From assembly GCA_014189435.1 (NCBI GenBank), contig CP050293.1, forward strand, positions 4,531,001 through 4,595,000: a stretch of DNA of 64,000 bases. Reading direction: 5' to 3'. The translations under genes and the position numbers were made by a program. The DNA is from Mesorhizobium loti (GTDB lineage Bacteria; Pseudomonadota; Alphaproteobacteria; Rhizobiales; Rhizobiaceae). The notes beneath the pieces are model-generated. The model saw only the letters and a list, made by a program, of their open reading frames with translations. It made no database searches and was not told where the DNA came from. Positions 45,301 through 60,300 of this stretch are shown here, one piece after another; the first letter of the stretch is position 1, and each line of letters begins with the position of its first letter.

Positions 45301-48300
45301 CACATAGATGATCTGGCCGGCCAGCGGCGCCACCGCCAGCCTGACGGTATAGCTGTCGACATTGTGCGGTCCGCCTTCCCGAACAGCTGTGAAGCCATTC
45401 GTCTCGTCGATGCGGACGATGCCCTCCTGGGGGCCGGCCACGTGATAGTCGAAGCCGTCGACCAGCACGCCATCGTAAAGTGGATCGCCCGAGGTGACGA
45501 GGTGGTCGACAGCGCCGGAGGCGCCTTCGAGTTCACGTGTGATGATGTCTTCCGTGACATCGCCAGCGACATTGATCGTGTCGGAACCCAGGCCGCCGAT
45601 AACGCGATAGGCCACGCCGAAAGCCGTCGATTGGACGAAGAATTCGTCGTCGCCTTCAAGCCCGTCGACCTCGACCACTTCGATCGTGGTGTAGCGAACG
45701 TTGAGGCCGGCGCCGAAGATACCCTTGTCGGTGATGGCGAAATCGTCGGCGAATTCCGTGCCGAGGATAACCAGCTTGTCAAAGCCGGTGCCGCCGTCGA
45801 CCGAGACCGGCGCGTTGACGTTGTATTGCACTTCGTCTTCGCCGCCGCCGGCGCGGATGTCCGGCGCGCGCGCGACCGAGAAGCCGAGCCCGATGATCGG
45901 CTTGGCGACACCGAAGTCGTCCAGCACGATGACGTCGTCGGTGTAGTCGTCCGGCGTCGAGTCAGCGTCGGCGAAATTGATCACGCCATCGCCATTGGTG
46001 TCGAGCGTAACCGCCGGCAAGTCGTCTTGATCGATCGTGCCGTCACCGTTCCAGTCCTGGTTGGCGACCGCCGCAATGGCGAACGCGCGGACGATGAACA
46101 GGTCGTTGTTGTCGTCGCCTTCGAGCCGCAATTCGGCCTGGTTGGCATAGACCCGGAATTCGTCGTTGCCGGTGCCGCCTTGCGCGACCATCGGCGCACT
46201 GATGCCGGGGCTCAGCCAGCCGCGTGTCGTGGCCACCATGTCGGGGAACACGTCCTGGTCGAGCAGGTTGCCGCCGAAGAACGGCGTGACGCCGTCTTCC
46301 GCATCGCCGGTGCGTTTGGTGCCGAATATCTGGCCGATGTTGAAGGAGTCGTCGCCGGCGCCGCCTTGCAGCGAAACGATCGCCGTGGTGTCGTCGGAGT
46401 AGAAATTGTCGTTGCCGCCCTGCCCCTCGATGGTGATCCGGCCATTGAGCGCGGTGTCGTAGTTGATGCGCGCGACTTCGTTCGAAGGCTCATTGTCTTC
46501 GATCGTATCGGCATAGGTCTTCGGCTGTCCGTAGACCATAGCGACGTAGCCGGGACGGTCGGCGGCTTCGTGCGGCAGATAGTTGGCGCCGCGCAGCAGG
46601 AAGATGTCGTCGATCGGCTTGTTGCCGCCGACCAGACCATTCTGCGCTGAATCGTACCCGAAGATCGTCAGTTCATCGACACCGTCGATGGAGCGCCCAC
46701 TGTCGAGAATGTTGATGACGTAATTGCGCTGGAAGTCGGTGCCCGCGGTGCCCTGCCCCGGATTGTTGGAGCCAAGCGTGTAGATCTCATAGAGATCGGT
46801 GCCCGACACGCCGTCGAGCGTAAGCGTGTGCTCGGCCGCCGTCTGCATGTTCGGAGAGGTTTGCGTCGCGGTATCCTGGAGGTAGTAGACGCGGAAGCGG
46901 TCTTCGCCATCGACGTTGTTCACATCGAGGTTCTGGCTGCCATAGGCGCGCGTCTTCGAGCCGAGGAAGATGTAACCGGCGCTGCCCTGGGTGTTGGTGC
47001 CACCGGCACCGGACGTGTCGCCGAACTGGATCGTGTCGACATCCGTATTGCCGAAGATTCGGGTCAGCACGGTCGGTCCGGTGACCGGGTTCGCTGTCAG
47101 CGTCGGCGTTGCCGAGCCGACCGGCACGCCGATCGTCTTGTTGCCTGGCACCACGGTTGCGTTGGCGATGATGCGGCCACGCAGCACCATCACGGTGCCG
47201 AAGGCGAAATCCAGGTTGACGAGCGCATGGATGACCTCGTTGGTCGCCGACACGTCGCCATAGATGTCGATGCTCTTGGCCGCCAGCGTTTCGCTGTTGG
47301 AATCGAGCGTTACGTTGTCGCCGACGCGCAGCAGCACGGAACCCTTTTCGGCGAAGATCTGGCCATGTGCGATCGCACGTGACGCATCGGGCTGGAAGGT
47401 CGGGAAGGTCGTGCCATCTTCACCGAAGCGGGCACTGCCGCTGTGCAGCAGGTCGAGGTTCTCGCCCTGAACCGAGGTCTCGCGCACCGTGATGCGGATA
47501 TCGCCATCATAGGTGTGCGCCAGCACCAGCCGCAGATTGCCGGCGGTGCCGCCGGGAACCTCCGGCGCTTCGGCCAGGTAAATGTTGTTGCCGGCTTCGA
47601 GCGCGACGTCGTCATCGCTCGAACCGCGTGACGAATCGATCTCGAGGTCGTTGGTAAAGGCGCCGATGGAGCCGTTGCCGTTGGCGTCGAGGTCGATGGT
47701 CTGCCCCATCACGTCGGCCAAATCGTCGCCCAAGCCGTTGTTGCGTGAATCCAGGATCGAGCCTGCGACGGTCCTTAGCGACACATCACGGATCGTGTGG
47801 ACGGTATGAACATGCATGTCGCCGACGACTTCGTCGAGGAAGATGCCCAAGGTCGCATCCGCGCTGATGTCGAAGGCGCGCAGCACGCCAAGACCACCGA
47901 CGCCATTGCGGTTGTCAACGTTGATCTCGAGGAAATTGCCCGGCTCACCAATGCCGCCCAGGGCCGAATTGATGTCAAGCAGTGTCGGGTTGAGCACCTC
48001 GGCAGCCACCTGGAAATGGGTCGGGTTAAACAGCCCCACGCCAGCGGCCATGGTGATGTTGCGGCCCGAGACATCTGCCTCGATCAAGGTCGGGTTGCCG
48101 TTGTCATCGCGCGCATCGAGGATGCGCCGGGGCGAATACAGCAGCACATCCGAGGCGTTGGAGCGAATGCGCTCGACGCGCATGTCACCGGTCTTTTCCG
48201 TCAGCGCGATGTAGCCATTGGTCAGCACGTCGATGTCGCCAGCGCCGGCGATCTCGGTGATGCCAAGGACGTTGATGGTGGTCGCCGCAGGTGCGGGATT

Positions 48301-51300
48301 GGCTGCCGCGACGATGATGTCACCGCCCGTGACGACCGAGCCTGCCTGCAGCCCAGGCAACGTGCGCAGGCCGGTTGCCGGGTCAAGGCCCCGGAAATCA
48401 TAGGTCGACGCGATCTCCGTGTTGCCGGTGGCGAAGACACCACGGCTCAGCGACGGGATAGCGCCCTCATCCGGCCGGAATTTATTGTAGTAGGTCTGTC
48501 CGCCCGCGGGCAACGCCGGCGCCTTGACCAGCAGGCCGCCGGACAGACCGTCGCCGAACTGTTCAATGCTGGCTTGCAGCAGCACATCGGCCGTGTTGCC
48601 GGCATTGATCCGGTCGATCTCGACGATGTAGAAGCCGCCGGCCGGCGCCTCGCGCAGCAGCGCCTTGAGGTCAAGGTTGATGTTGCCGAGCGCGTCAGCG
48701 GTGAAGGTTTCAGCCGAAATCAGGCTGTGCAGATCGGTCAGCGCGCCACCCGGTGCCAGATCGATGGCCGTGCCGGCCAGAGCGTTTGTCAACGTGGTCG
48801 CCAACTTGACGCTCTGCCCATCGGGCGAAGCGATGATGTAGTAATAGCCGCCGTCGGTGAGCCCGCCGATGGCCGTGGTCACGGCATCGTAGCGGACCAG
48901 TTGGCCGGTATAGAAACGGTTCTCGACCCCAAGGAATACCTGGTTCGTCAAGCCGGCGACGCGGCCGGTGTCGAAGCCTATGCCGAGCGGCAGGCCGGCG
49001 CTGTCGACGATGTCGATGTTCACGCGCGCACCGGTCGCGCCGATGTTTTCGTCGGCGCGAATGTTCAGGATGTGCGTACGGATCAGCGACTGGCGGCCAT
49101 CACTGCCAGTGACGCCGCGATCGTTGGTGGCGAACACCGATCCGTCAGTGTTGACGATCGACGTCGTGCCGATCGGGTTGTCGATCGTGCCGTTGATGTA
49201 GATATCGGAATGGCCACCGGTGTCGGTGATCTCGATCAGTGTTGGCGCGACTTCGCGCACCACGTTGAAGGTCAGCGTCACACTCTGCGACGGATTGAGC
49301 CATGCCAGCGGCTGCTCGTCGGTGACGACATCGATATTGTTGATAATGATGTCCTTGTCGGACTCGTTGCGGATCGACACGCGCTGCAACGTATCGCGGA
49401 ACGTCCAGGTGCCGCCTGCGCCGATCATCGAGTTCGAATCGAACACCACGTCGCCGGGACCCGGATTGACGATGTTGTTGACGACAATGTCGTTGCTTTG
49501 GATCGTGCTGCCTTCGCCTTCGGCCGCACCGCCGCCGCCCGCGGTGTCGTTGACCGACACTTCGACCGCGACATCGATCTGGCCGTCGAGGCCGATGTTC
49601 AGTTGCTTGACGACCAGTTCGGGTGAACGGCCGGAAAGGATCAGCACGTCGGAGCTGAAATTGATCGATTGCGGTCTGTCATCTGGGCTGCTGCCGCTCG
49701 ATCCGCCGGCGGCGAGCGAGCGCTTGCTGTCATCGGCGTCATCTGTCTGCGAGATCGAGCCGTTCACGGTCGAGGCGAACAAGGCCAGGTGCTCGGCCGA
49801 GCTTCCAGGTTCCTGCGGATAATCCGGATGTCCAAGCACGGCATCGCCGTTGTCGCGCGGACCGGCTGTCACCAATGCGCCTGCCGCACCAAAAATCTCG
49901 GACGAGACGTCGGTGTCGTTATGCGCGTCGGAATCGACGAAGCCGAACAGGCCCGTCGACCGGGCATAGGATTTCGCATGCGTGTTGACATTGTCGTAGC
50001 GGGTGATCAGGTCGACGCCTTCCCAACCCGTCAGGTCGGCGCCCGCATTGATCCGCACCTGCGCGTTCGGCCGTGCCGTGATCGTGCTTTCGGCCTCGCC
50101 CTCGCCGTAGAATCCGGCGCCGCGTCCGTCGCTGCCGGAGAAGACGTGGAACTTGTCAACTCGCGCCGCAAGCGAAGTGCGCCGCGCGCTGAGCACGGCA
50201 TTGGCCGCCAGCGAGACGATCGCGTCGGCCTGGTCGGCGTCCGGATCGGCGTCCGGGGAGCCAATATTGACATGTGTGACGGCGTCGCCGTCACCGCCGA
50301 AGCCGATGCCGGAGCCGGTCGACTTGGCCGTCACATCGACGGATGCATTCGCCGTGGCCTTGGCCAGCTGACCGGCCAGAACGATGGCGTTGGAGCCGAT
50401 TGTCGAAACCGTGTTGTATTCGATGCGGACATCGGTGCTCGGGTCGGCCAGGCCGACCGCACCGCCAGCGCTCGCCTGCGAGGAGGCGCTGGTAATGGCA
50501 TTGCTTGCCGAGGCAAGCGTGAAGTTCTTGCCCGCCACGATGCGCGTGCCATCACTGATCGTCGCCGTGCTCGTGATGTCCTGGAAGCTGCTCGCGTCGG
50601 CATCACCGACGGCGACGAAGCCGCCCGTGCCGTTGACCGCGTAGCTGGACGTATTGGTCGTCGCCGACGCGCTGACAGTCACGTCGCCCACCGTCGTGAT
50701 CTGCGTCGCGGAGATCGTCGCCGAGACATTCGGACTGCTGAAAACGTCGGCATCATTGCCGTTGACTCCAACGAACCCGCCGCCGGACCCCTTCGAGTAA
50801 GCTGACGATACGCCGTCGCCCGATTGCGGTGCGATTTCGCTGAGCGGAACTTCGCCCGGACCGAACAGGAACTGGCCCGGCGCCGCCGATGTGGCGCTGT
50901 CATTGATGTCGATGCGCAGTTGCTGCTCGCTGTCGCCGGCTGCCGAGATGTCGACCGCAAGCGCAGTGAGGCTGTGATTGCCGTAGGGGCCAGCAATTGC
51001 CGTCGGCGTCAGAACGATCTGACTGCCGCCGCTCGGCGCATTCCACAGTTCGAACGTGTTGTCGCCAGCGCCGCTGACGCCGCGCACATAATAGGTCTTG
51101 CCGTCTTCGAGCCCGCCGATCGGCAGATTCTTGGCATTGACCAGCGAATGCGTATCGCTGGCGCCGACATTGAGCGCCGGATTGGCGCTGAGACCCTTGT
51201 TCGGGTTCAGCGCGATGATCGGCTGATCGAAGTCCCTCGTCAGCGTACCTGCTGTGACGGTGTTCTTCTCAAGAAGGGTCAGCGTATCACCGGATACGCC

Positions 51301-54300
51301 GACGATCGTGTACGTGCCGGAATTGACGAGGCCGCCGCTGATGAACAGCGTGCCGTTTCCAAAGCCGTTGTCGGCCCAGTTGAGGCCGTCAGTTCGCTTG
51401 ATCTGGTCGCCAGCGGCATTGCGAATGAACTGCACCTGTTCGGTGATCGCGTCGTTACGCTTGAGCTGGATCGTCGAGGAGTTGACGACATGCACGCGAT
51501 AGGTCTGGCCGTCGACCAGGCCGCCGATCGCCAGACCGGTTCCTCCGCTCGCATTCTTGACGTCGTAGACAACGTGCTCGCCCTCGGCGAAACCGTGCGC
51601 CAGCGCGTTTCCGTTATCGTCGAAGAAACGGATGTTGTCGGCGTTGGCATCGGCGATCGGCGAGCCGTCGGGATTGAGGCTGCTCGAATTGACGTCGACC
51701 TGACGACTGACGAAGGTGCGCGCGTCCGGTGCCTCATAGGTCACCGCCGTGCCGTTGACGAAGCCATGCCCGGCGATGGTTATGCTGTTGCCCGAGACAT
51801 CGTCCGGCTGGAAATTCTTGAGGTAATTCTGCGGGTTGACCGCCTTGTCGAAGCTGTTCACCAGCTTGATGTGTGACCCGTCGATAACCAGCACATAGTA
51901 GAGGTTGCCCTCGGTCAGCCCAAAGCTGTCGACTGTTTCGTCCGGTCCCGGATAGTAGCGGACGGCATCGCCGCTCAGGAAATTGTGGCCACCCGCGAAC
52001 TCGATGATCTCGGTGTTCGGATCGATGTCGGCGGCGTTAAAGACGGAGCCGAAATAGAGCGTGTTGGGATCTGTCACGCCTGCATTGACGACATTGATCA
52101 CGCTGTACTGGCGGTTCACCGCCGAATCGGCCGGATCCGGCCACTTGAGGCCCGGAATGACGGCGCCGACGTTTCCGGCATCATATTCGACCGTATCGCC
52201 AGTCACCAGTCCATGCCCGTTCACGGTGATCGTGTTGGCGGTGCCATCGACATCGACGATTTCGTAGGTCGGTTGCTCGCCGGGGATCGGCGAGGCGGAG
52301 GCTTCGACCAGGATATCGCCGGTCGCGTTGATCACCACGCCGGCGCCGATTGAACTCGCGACCGTCGGGTTAACATGGGTTTCCGCATCGGCGTCCCCAA
52401 CCGCGGCTATGCCGCCTATTGTGGACCCGACTACTTTCGAGTCGCCCTCCGTCTGGGCCTGGGCCTTGAGCCGCACATTGCGTGCCGATTGGATCGACGT
52501 GTTGTTGCCGATCGCGGCGCTTACCGAAGACGGGCTCGCGGTCGCGGTCGCGCGATTGACGGTGATCCCCGCCAGAAGGCCTCCGCCGGCCGTTTCGGCT
52601 ACGGCAAGCGCACCATTTACGGCAAGCGCTTCGATCATGATGTCGGTAACCGAGACGATGTTGGCGTTCATCGCGGCGTTGCTCTGGCCATTGGCCTCCG
52701 CTTCAGCCAACGAAGCACCTACCGCAGCCGCCCCGAACGAATTGGCCTCGGCATTGGCGACGGCATAGTTGCGAATGCGCGACTTGATGTTGATGTCACC
52801 GGTGATGGTGAATGCGCCGCCGGCGCCGATCGTGGTGTTGGCAACCGCATTGGACCTCGCGGTCGGCACCGAGCCCTGGCCGCTGAACAAGCCACCGCCG
52901 GAGGCTTCCGCAAAGGCCTTCGCCCCGCGGTCGGTCGCCGTCTCGCCCTCGTAATTGTGCGACGACAGCATGACGATGCCGCCGGCGTGAATCGTCGAAT
53001 TGCCCCCGATCAATGCGGTCACCGTCGGGACGACATTGACTGTCGTCAGGCTGGTGCCCGCCGCCAGTGCGCCGACCGAAAGTGCGAATATGTCGCCGGT
53101 CGCATCGTGCAGCGTCCACGCCTCCACCGTGAGGAGGCCCGTCGCGTTGATGTTGGCGCTGCCGCCAACCGATGCCTCTACGTTCGGCTGAACATCGACG
53201 AAAGCGAAATTGAAGGTCAGCGCGCCGAGCCCGGCAGCCAGCGCGAAGGTGTCGGAATCCACGTTGATCGTCGAGTCCGCATGGACCGTGATGGCCCCGA
53301 CAGCGTCGATCTGCCCAATCTGACTGCCCGCGCCGATCGTAGCCAGGACTTCCTTGGTGTTGTCGTCGTCATCGCCGATGGTGACGTCGCTGTAGGACGC
53401 ACCGACGGCCACCGCGCCGGCTTGTATGCCGGTCGTCAGCACGTCAAACGTCTGGTTGCTGCTCGCCGAGACCGTAAGGCTGGCCGCGCCGTTGACCACT
53501 GCGTTGTCGAGCAAGCCGGCCTGAACACGGCTGGTATCGTTGACCACCGCGACCGATGCACCGAGGCCGACGAAACCGGCCTGCAAGGCGACGGTCGTGA
53601 CATCGATATTCTGGCCGAAATGGCTTTCAACGCGGATGGCATTGCCAGCCTTGAGGTTTCCGCCGGCCTTCGCTCTCACCTGGCCCGAGACATTGACGAC
53701 GGAAATCGATGCGCCCAGGCCGACAAGACCGGCGCCCAGGCTGCCGACCAGGATGTTGGCTTTCATCTGTTCACGCGCGTTCACGACGATGTCGTGACCA
53801 GCCTCGACCGTCGCACCGCCTTCGACGGAGGCGGTAGTGCCGCGCTCGTCGGTGACGGCGGCGGTCAGCTTGTTGGTCAGGGCGCCTGAGGTCAGTGCGT
53901 TGGCGCCGACCTTGTCGCGGGCGCCTTCAACACCGGCCTTGACCCGTGAGTCGGCCGTGTTGCTGTTGGCGCCGCTGCCGAAGCGGCCCAATTCCCCAGT
54001 GATGCCTGCGACGCCACCGTCGGCCTGTTCGCCGGCCTCGTCGTTGGCGGTCTTGGAGCTTCCGTCGTCCTTCGTCGCGTTGCCGCTGCCACCCTGGTTG
54101 TCCTCGTAGGAGTCGGTGAACGCCTCGCCGATCGACCAGACCGATATGGACGCGCCGAGCCCGGCGACGCCGACGCCGCCGCTGAAGGCGAACCCACGCA
54201 GAACCTTGATTGCGACCGCATTGACCGAGACGTCACCGCGCGCCCGCACCATGGCGTTGGCGTTGATCGCGGCAACCGTATCGTTCTTGATGCTGCCGAA

Positions 54301-57300
54301 GTCGATGCCGCCGGCCAGACCGACGAAACCGGCGCCGAGAGCGCCCGCGAAGGACGTGACCCGGACCTCGTTGGCCGCATTGACATAGACGCCTTGTGCA
54401 CCCGACACCGTGCCTGGGTGGGCGAGGTAATCTGCAGCGCCCTGATTGATGTCGGCGCCGACGCCGATCAGCGCCTTGGTGTCGGAATTGAGCAGCGTCA
54501 CGGTGACGGAGCCGGCCAGGCCGACGTAAAGGCCGGCGGCACCGGCGACCGTAACGTTGGTGACCTCTTCCGAGGATTCGGCCTGAACGATGACGCCATG
54601 CACCTCGGCCGTGCCGAAGCCGCTCGGATTGCTGCCGCCGACGATCGTGCCGGTCAGCACGCCGCCGATGCCGGTGCCGTTGCCGGACGCGTCGATACTG
54701 GCATTGTCGCCGATCGTCGCTTCGGTGAGCTTGTCGACATTGACGACCGCGACCGATCCGGCGGCACCGCCGCCCGACAGGCCGATGGCGACCGCACCGG
54801 CGACCACCACCACCTCGGAATCGTCCTTGGCCATGACCGCGACGTCGCCGCCGGCGACAATCGTCGCGTTGGCGCCGACGCGAGCATAGGTCTCGGTGTC
54901 AAACGACAGCACCGAGACACCGCCCGCCAGGCTGACCGTGCCGCTGAAGGCAAGGCCGGCGGAGACGACGATAACTTTTTCCTTGGACGTGGCGATCACC
55001 GCAACGTCATTGTTCGCCTTCATGTCCGCGCCGTCATTGATCGTCGCGAACGTGTCAACCTTGATCACCGACACGTCGACGCCGGGCGCGCCCGCGCCCG
55101 CGCCGCCGAAGGCCGCACCGGCCCCGACACCGACATGGCTGAAGTCGCTCGCCGCCGCAACCAGCACGGACTGTCCTGCATTTCCGGGGCCGGCCATGTC
55201 CTGGTTGATCTGCGCATCGGCTCCGATGAACGCCTTCGTCTTGGTATCGACGACGTTGACCGCCGCACCGACAGCTACGCCGACCGAACCGCCGCCGCCG
55301 ACGGAAATCGCAAAAGTCTCGACATCATCCTTCGCCGAGGCGGAGACGGCCACGCCACGGAAGCCGGTATCGACCGACGCGGTCGCAACCCGGTTCTGGG
55401 TCAAGCCCGGATCCTGCTGGACGTCGTCGCCACCCTCCTGGTCGAGGTTCTTGAACTGGGTGAGGCCCGACGGCGTACCAGCCTCCAGGCTGCTCGCGGT
55501 CGGCTTGTTGCCGCCCTGCGGGTCGAAGCTCGACATCGCCTGGCTGCCTACATAGTCGATTTGGTAGCGGCCGGTTCTCGCCGCTACCGTACCGTGGCCC
55601 TCGCCGGTGACGCGTGCGCCTGCGCCGATGAAGGCATCCGTCACCTTGTCGACAACCGCAACGCCGGCCGCGACGCCGACGCCGGCACTGCCGCCAATCG
55701 CCACGCCGCCAACAATCAGGTCCATCTCGGTCTCGTCGAGTGCCTGGACAAGCACGCTGCCGCGTGCCCGCACATCCGTCAGGCCGCCGATCGGCGCCAG
55801 CGGGTCCGAGCCAATGAAGGCGCGGGTCTTCAGATTCAGCACGAAGACGTCAGCCGTCAGCGTGACGCCAGCGCCGCTCGACGCGCCCGCGGCCACGGAG
55901 AACGAACCTATGTCCTCGTTGCCGGTTGCTTCGACCGTCACATTGCCGTCGACGTCGATGTCGGCGCCCGCTTCGATCGATGCAGTCGTCGTCTTTGTCA
56001 GCGTCGACACATTGACGCCGGCGCCGACGCCGGCACTGCCGGCGGAAACCGCGAGCGAGCCCGCGATTGTCAGGATATCGGTTTCGTCGCTTGCAAAGAC
56101 CGAAACGCCGGGATCATTGGCGAGCGTCTGGCCGGAAACCTTGCTGTTTGCGCCGATGCGAGCCGTCGTTGTCTCGGTCAGTACCGTCACCGCGACCGAA
56201 CCGGCGACCGCCGCCTGCGCGGAAGCAGCGCCGGCGGCTGCGATGATCAGCACGTCATCGGTGGAGATCGCCGATACGGAGAGGCCGTTTGCGCCACCGG
56301 TGACCACGTCGGCGTCGCCATAGAGCTCCGCCTTCACATCGTCGAGATGGACAAACACCGTTCCGGAAATACCGATGCCGGCGCTTTGGCCGAACGCCGC
56401 CGCGCCAGCCAGCAGGAACACGTCCGCGTCGCCGGTCGCCGTCACGGAGACACCTCCGCCGGCGCCCAGATGCGATTTGTTCAGCGTGCTGCCGGCCTCG
56501 ACGAAGGCCTGGGTCGATGTGTCGAGGTAAAGCACGCCGACCGACGCAGCGACGCCGGCCGAGCCGCCGGCGCTGCCGCCGAACGTCGCCGCGATCGAAG
56601 TGATGTCGTCGAAGGAGTCGGCGTTGATGACGATGTTGCCGGCGGTCGTATCGAGGTCCGCGCCGCCGCCCATCCAGGCGCTGGTGTTGCGCGTGATCAC
56701 CTGCACGTCCAGGCCGATGCCGACGCCGGCATTGCCGTTCAGCGTCAGGCCGATGCCGCCCGCCCCGCTGACCACGGTCAGCAGGTCCGTCGCCTCGATC
56801 TTGATGCCGGTTCCGGCCTCGAGATCGGAGTTGTCGTTCACCGAGGCGTGCGTCTCCATGAAGATCACGTTGACGCTGGACGAACCGCCGACGGCAAAGC
56901 CGCCGGACGCACCGGCGATGCCGGCGGCAAAGCTGGTGACGGCCAACGAGCCGATGACCGGCAGGTCTTCCGAGATCGGCAGCAGCTCGGCATGCGAGGT
57001 GACGTTGATCGTGCCCTGCGCTTCAGCATCGAGATTGATGCCGGTCTGAGCCTTGGTGTTGAGATCGTTGACGATGTTGACGGTGACCGCGATGCCCACG
57101 CCGCCGCCGCCGCTGCCGGTGCTCAAAGCCGCACCGCCGGCCAGGTTCTGCATTTCATTGAGACTGACGGCGCCGATCTCGATATTGCCGGTGTTGGCGT
57201 CGAGATCGACATTGTCGCCGACCGATGCCAGCGTGTTGACATCGAGATAGTTGACGCCAACCGAGCCGCCGACCGCGGTGTTCTTGGACACCGCGCCGGA

Positions 57301-60300
57301 GAGGGCGCGCGCCTGGAACGTGTTCTTCTGTCCATTGCCGGTCGCGGCGCGGACCTCGATCGATCCGGCGGTCAGATCGGCGTTTGAACCGATCATCGCG
57401 TTGTTGTCCAGCAGCACGATGTTGAGGCCGATCGCCGCGGCAACGCCGGTGTTGGAACTGGTGTTCGTGGACGTCGCGGTGGCCAATGCCCGCGCGTCGG
57501 TCGTGCTGATCGCCTCGACCTTCATCGCGCCTGTGCCGGCGATCGTCACATTGCTGGCGATCTGCGCCTGGTTGTCCGCATCGAGGAAGTTGACGGCGAT
57601 CGTCGCTGCCACATTGGTGCCACCGGAGCCGTTGCCGCCCTGCGTACCCTTGCCGGTCTGCCCACTGCTGTTGCCATCCGCCTGGCCAAGACTGCTGCCG
57701 CCGCTCTGCGAGGGCGTCTTGGTGCCGCCGCTCTGGTTCTTGGCCATCTCGGTCTGGTTGGTCGTCTCCTGATCGGAGCTGGCACTGTCCGTTGTGCCAT
57801 CGGACTTCTTGGTGGATTGGCCCTTCGAGCTCGCCTTGGACTCTGCCTTGGTGTCGAGTGTCGAGGTCGCGGTGATCGTAACCGTGCCAACGTTCTGGAA
57901 ATTGCGGCCGAGGAAAGCGTCGTTGGTGACTTCGCCGATATTCAGTGCAATCGACGCGCCAACGCCAACGCTGCTGCCGGCAGCTTCGCCATCGGCAAGC
58001 GTGTGAACCGTACCGGTGTGCGAGGCTTGCGCGGCCAAATTGCCCGTCAGCGTGATCGTTGCGCCGCCGCCGGTGCCGATGTGCGCATCCGTATCGTTAT
58101 CGACATAGGCGACAGCGATCGCGCCGCCGATGCCGGTAGCGCCTTCAGCGCCGGCCTTGGCCGTCGTCGTCAGCGTGTCATTGGATGTCGCGGTGACGGT
58201 GAAATTGCCTGTCGTCCCGCTAACCGTCTCGCCGTTCTCGACGCCGGCAAACGTGGTGTTCAAGCCGATGCCGAGCGCGATCGACGCGCCGACGCCGACG
58301 CTGCCCGAGCCGCTTCCGGCCCCGGAGGAGGTCGCCGTCGTGGTGGTCACGGTCGTGTTGATCGCCGTGAGCAGAACATTGCCGCCGGTCAATGTAACCG
58401 TCGCGGCGCCGCTTGCTGGCTGATCGGCATGGTCGAGACCAATCACGCCAAGCGTGTCGGTATCGGCAAAGCTCAGCGCAAACGAACCGGCCACGCCGAT
58501 ATCGCCGCCGCTGGCGCCGGAGGTCGACTCGGCGCCGAAACGATGCGTCACGTCACCACCGACGTTCTTCATCTTGGCTTCGGCTTTCACCCCGTCGGCC
58601 GTGATGATGCTGCCAGCCCCTATCGACGCCTCGTTGCGCATCGTCGCGATATTGATCGCCACGGCGACACCGACAGCGGTGCCGCTGTCGCTCGTCTTTG
58701 CGGTGCCATCGGCTTTCGCCGTCGCATCCATATTGTTGGACGACTGTAAATTGAGTTCACCGACGCCAGCGCCCTCACCGGCAACAACCGTGCGCCCGTC
58801 ATTGATCGACGCCACCGCCAGCGACGACGAGACATTGAGAGCAAGCGCTGCCGCGACGCTAACATCGCCGCCGCCGCTTCCACCTGAACTGTTGGCCGAT
58901 TTGCTGGCGCTGTCGCCATCATTCGACTTGCTGTTGGCCAGACCGACTTCCTTGTCCCGTTGCTCGTCGGCCTTGGTGTTGCCGTCCTCGTCTTTCTCGG
59001 CGCCAGCGGCGCTCGCAATCGACTCCGCCTTGCTGGAACCGTCATTGGCGGCCGACAGACTGATCGATCCGTTCGAACGAAGATTGCGGTTCGATGTCGA
59101 GAACGCACGGTTGTCCACGAAGGCAAGCGCGATCGCCGCGCCGATCGCCGTCGAGCCGATGGCATCGCCATCGGCCAGCGTCGTGCTCACGCCATGATTG
59201 CTGGCGCTGGCCGACAAATTGCCGGTGATGTCGAGTTCGCTACCGGAACCGATGGACGATTCCGTATTGTTGTCGATGACGTCGATCGCCACCGCACCGC
59301 CGATGCCAACATTGCCGCCTTCCGCGCCCGCTTCTGCCTTGGTGGCAGCTGTATGGTTGCCGGTCGCAATCATGGTGATAGCGTCGCCGGCAACGATGGT
59401 CGCGTTGTCGCGGATCGATGCCGAGGTGGAATTGTCGACGATGGTCAGGGCGACCGAACCACCGATGCCGAGTTCGCCTGCGGCGCCGCTCGCGTCGTCA
59501 GGGACCGCATCGGTCTTGACGTCGGTGGTGGAATGGGCGGTGAGCGACAGATCCGCGCCATTCAGATTGATCGAGGCGTTTGCCGCGACGTCGGCGGAAG
59601 CCTCGGTGATGACGATATTGATGGCGAGCGAACCCGCGACCTGCGTCTTGGAGCCTTCGCCGGCACCGGAGGTCGCCTGGGCGATGAAGCTGTCGCCGGC
59701 CGCAATCGTGGCGCTCAATGACACCGCACTCGCCGACAGCGACGAGGCGCCGCCGAGATAGCTGCGCGTCGTGACGTCGGCAATGCTCAGCGCCACTGCA
59801 ACGCCGATGCCGGTTGCGCCGTTGGAGGAAGAGTTCGTGTTGGTGCCGTCCGCCGTCGCCGTCACCTTGTCCGTCGATTGCGCGGTCAGCGTGATCGCGC
59901 CACCGGATGTGAGGGTGGAGGCCTGAACGAAGGCTTCGGTGGTCGGCCGATAATCCGACACCGTCACCGCGCCGGCAAAGGTGATATCGCCGCTGCTGGT
60001 CGTCGCCTTGTCGGACGTGATGCCGTCCTTATTGGGGTCCTTCAGGCGCTCCTCGGATTCGTTGTCACCGCCTGCACTTTGGTCCGATCCGCCTGCCGTC
60101 GACTTGGCGGTCGTCGTGATATTGCTGGTCAGCGTTGCGCCGAGCGCGATCGAATTGGGCGTATCGCCGGCATTCGCGCCAATCGTCGAACCGCCCGAGA
60201 CATTGGCGCGGGTCGTCGCATTGACTTCTGAAACCGCAACGCTTGCGCCCTTGCCGCCGCTACCGCCATCGGCCTCGGTGGTCATCGTCAAGTTGCTGGT

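Noticed and set aside
54394..57387. A plus-strand open frame of 997 codons opposite the giant gene
   Set aside because: It is exactly antisense to the Ala/Gly/Asp-rich repeats. GC-rich third positions remove stops from the opposite strand, and the translation (long runs of DRR, ADAG and similar) has no fold-like pattern. Frames at 44485-46650 and 37504-39786 are rejected for the same reason.
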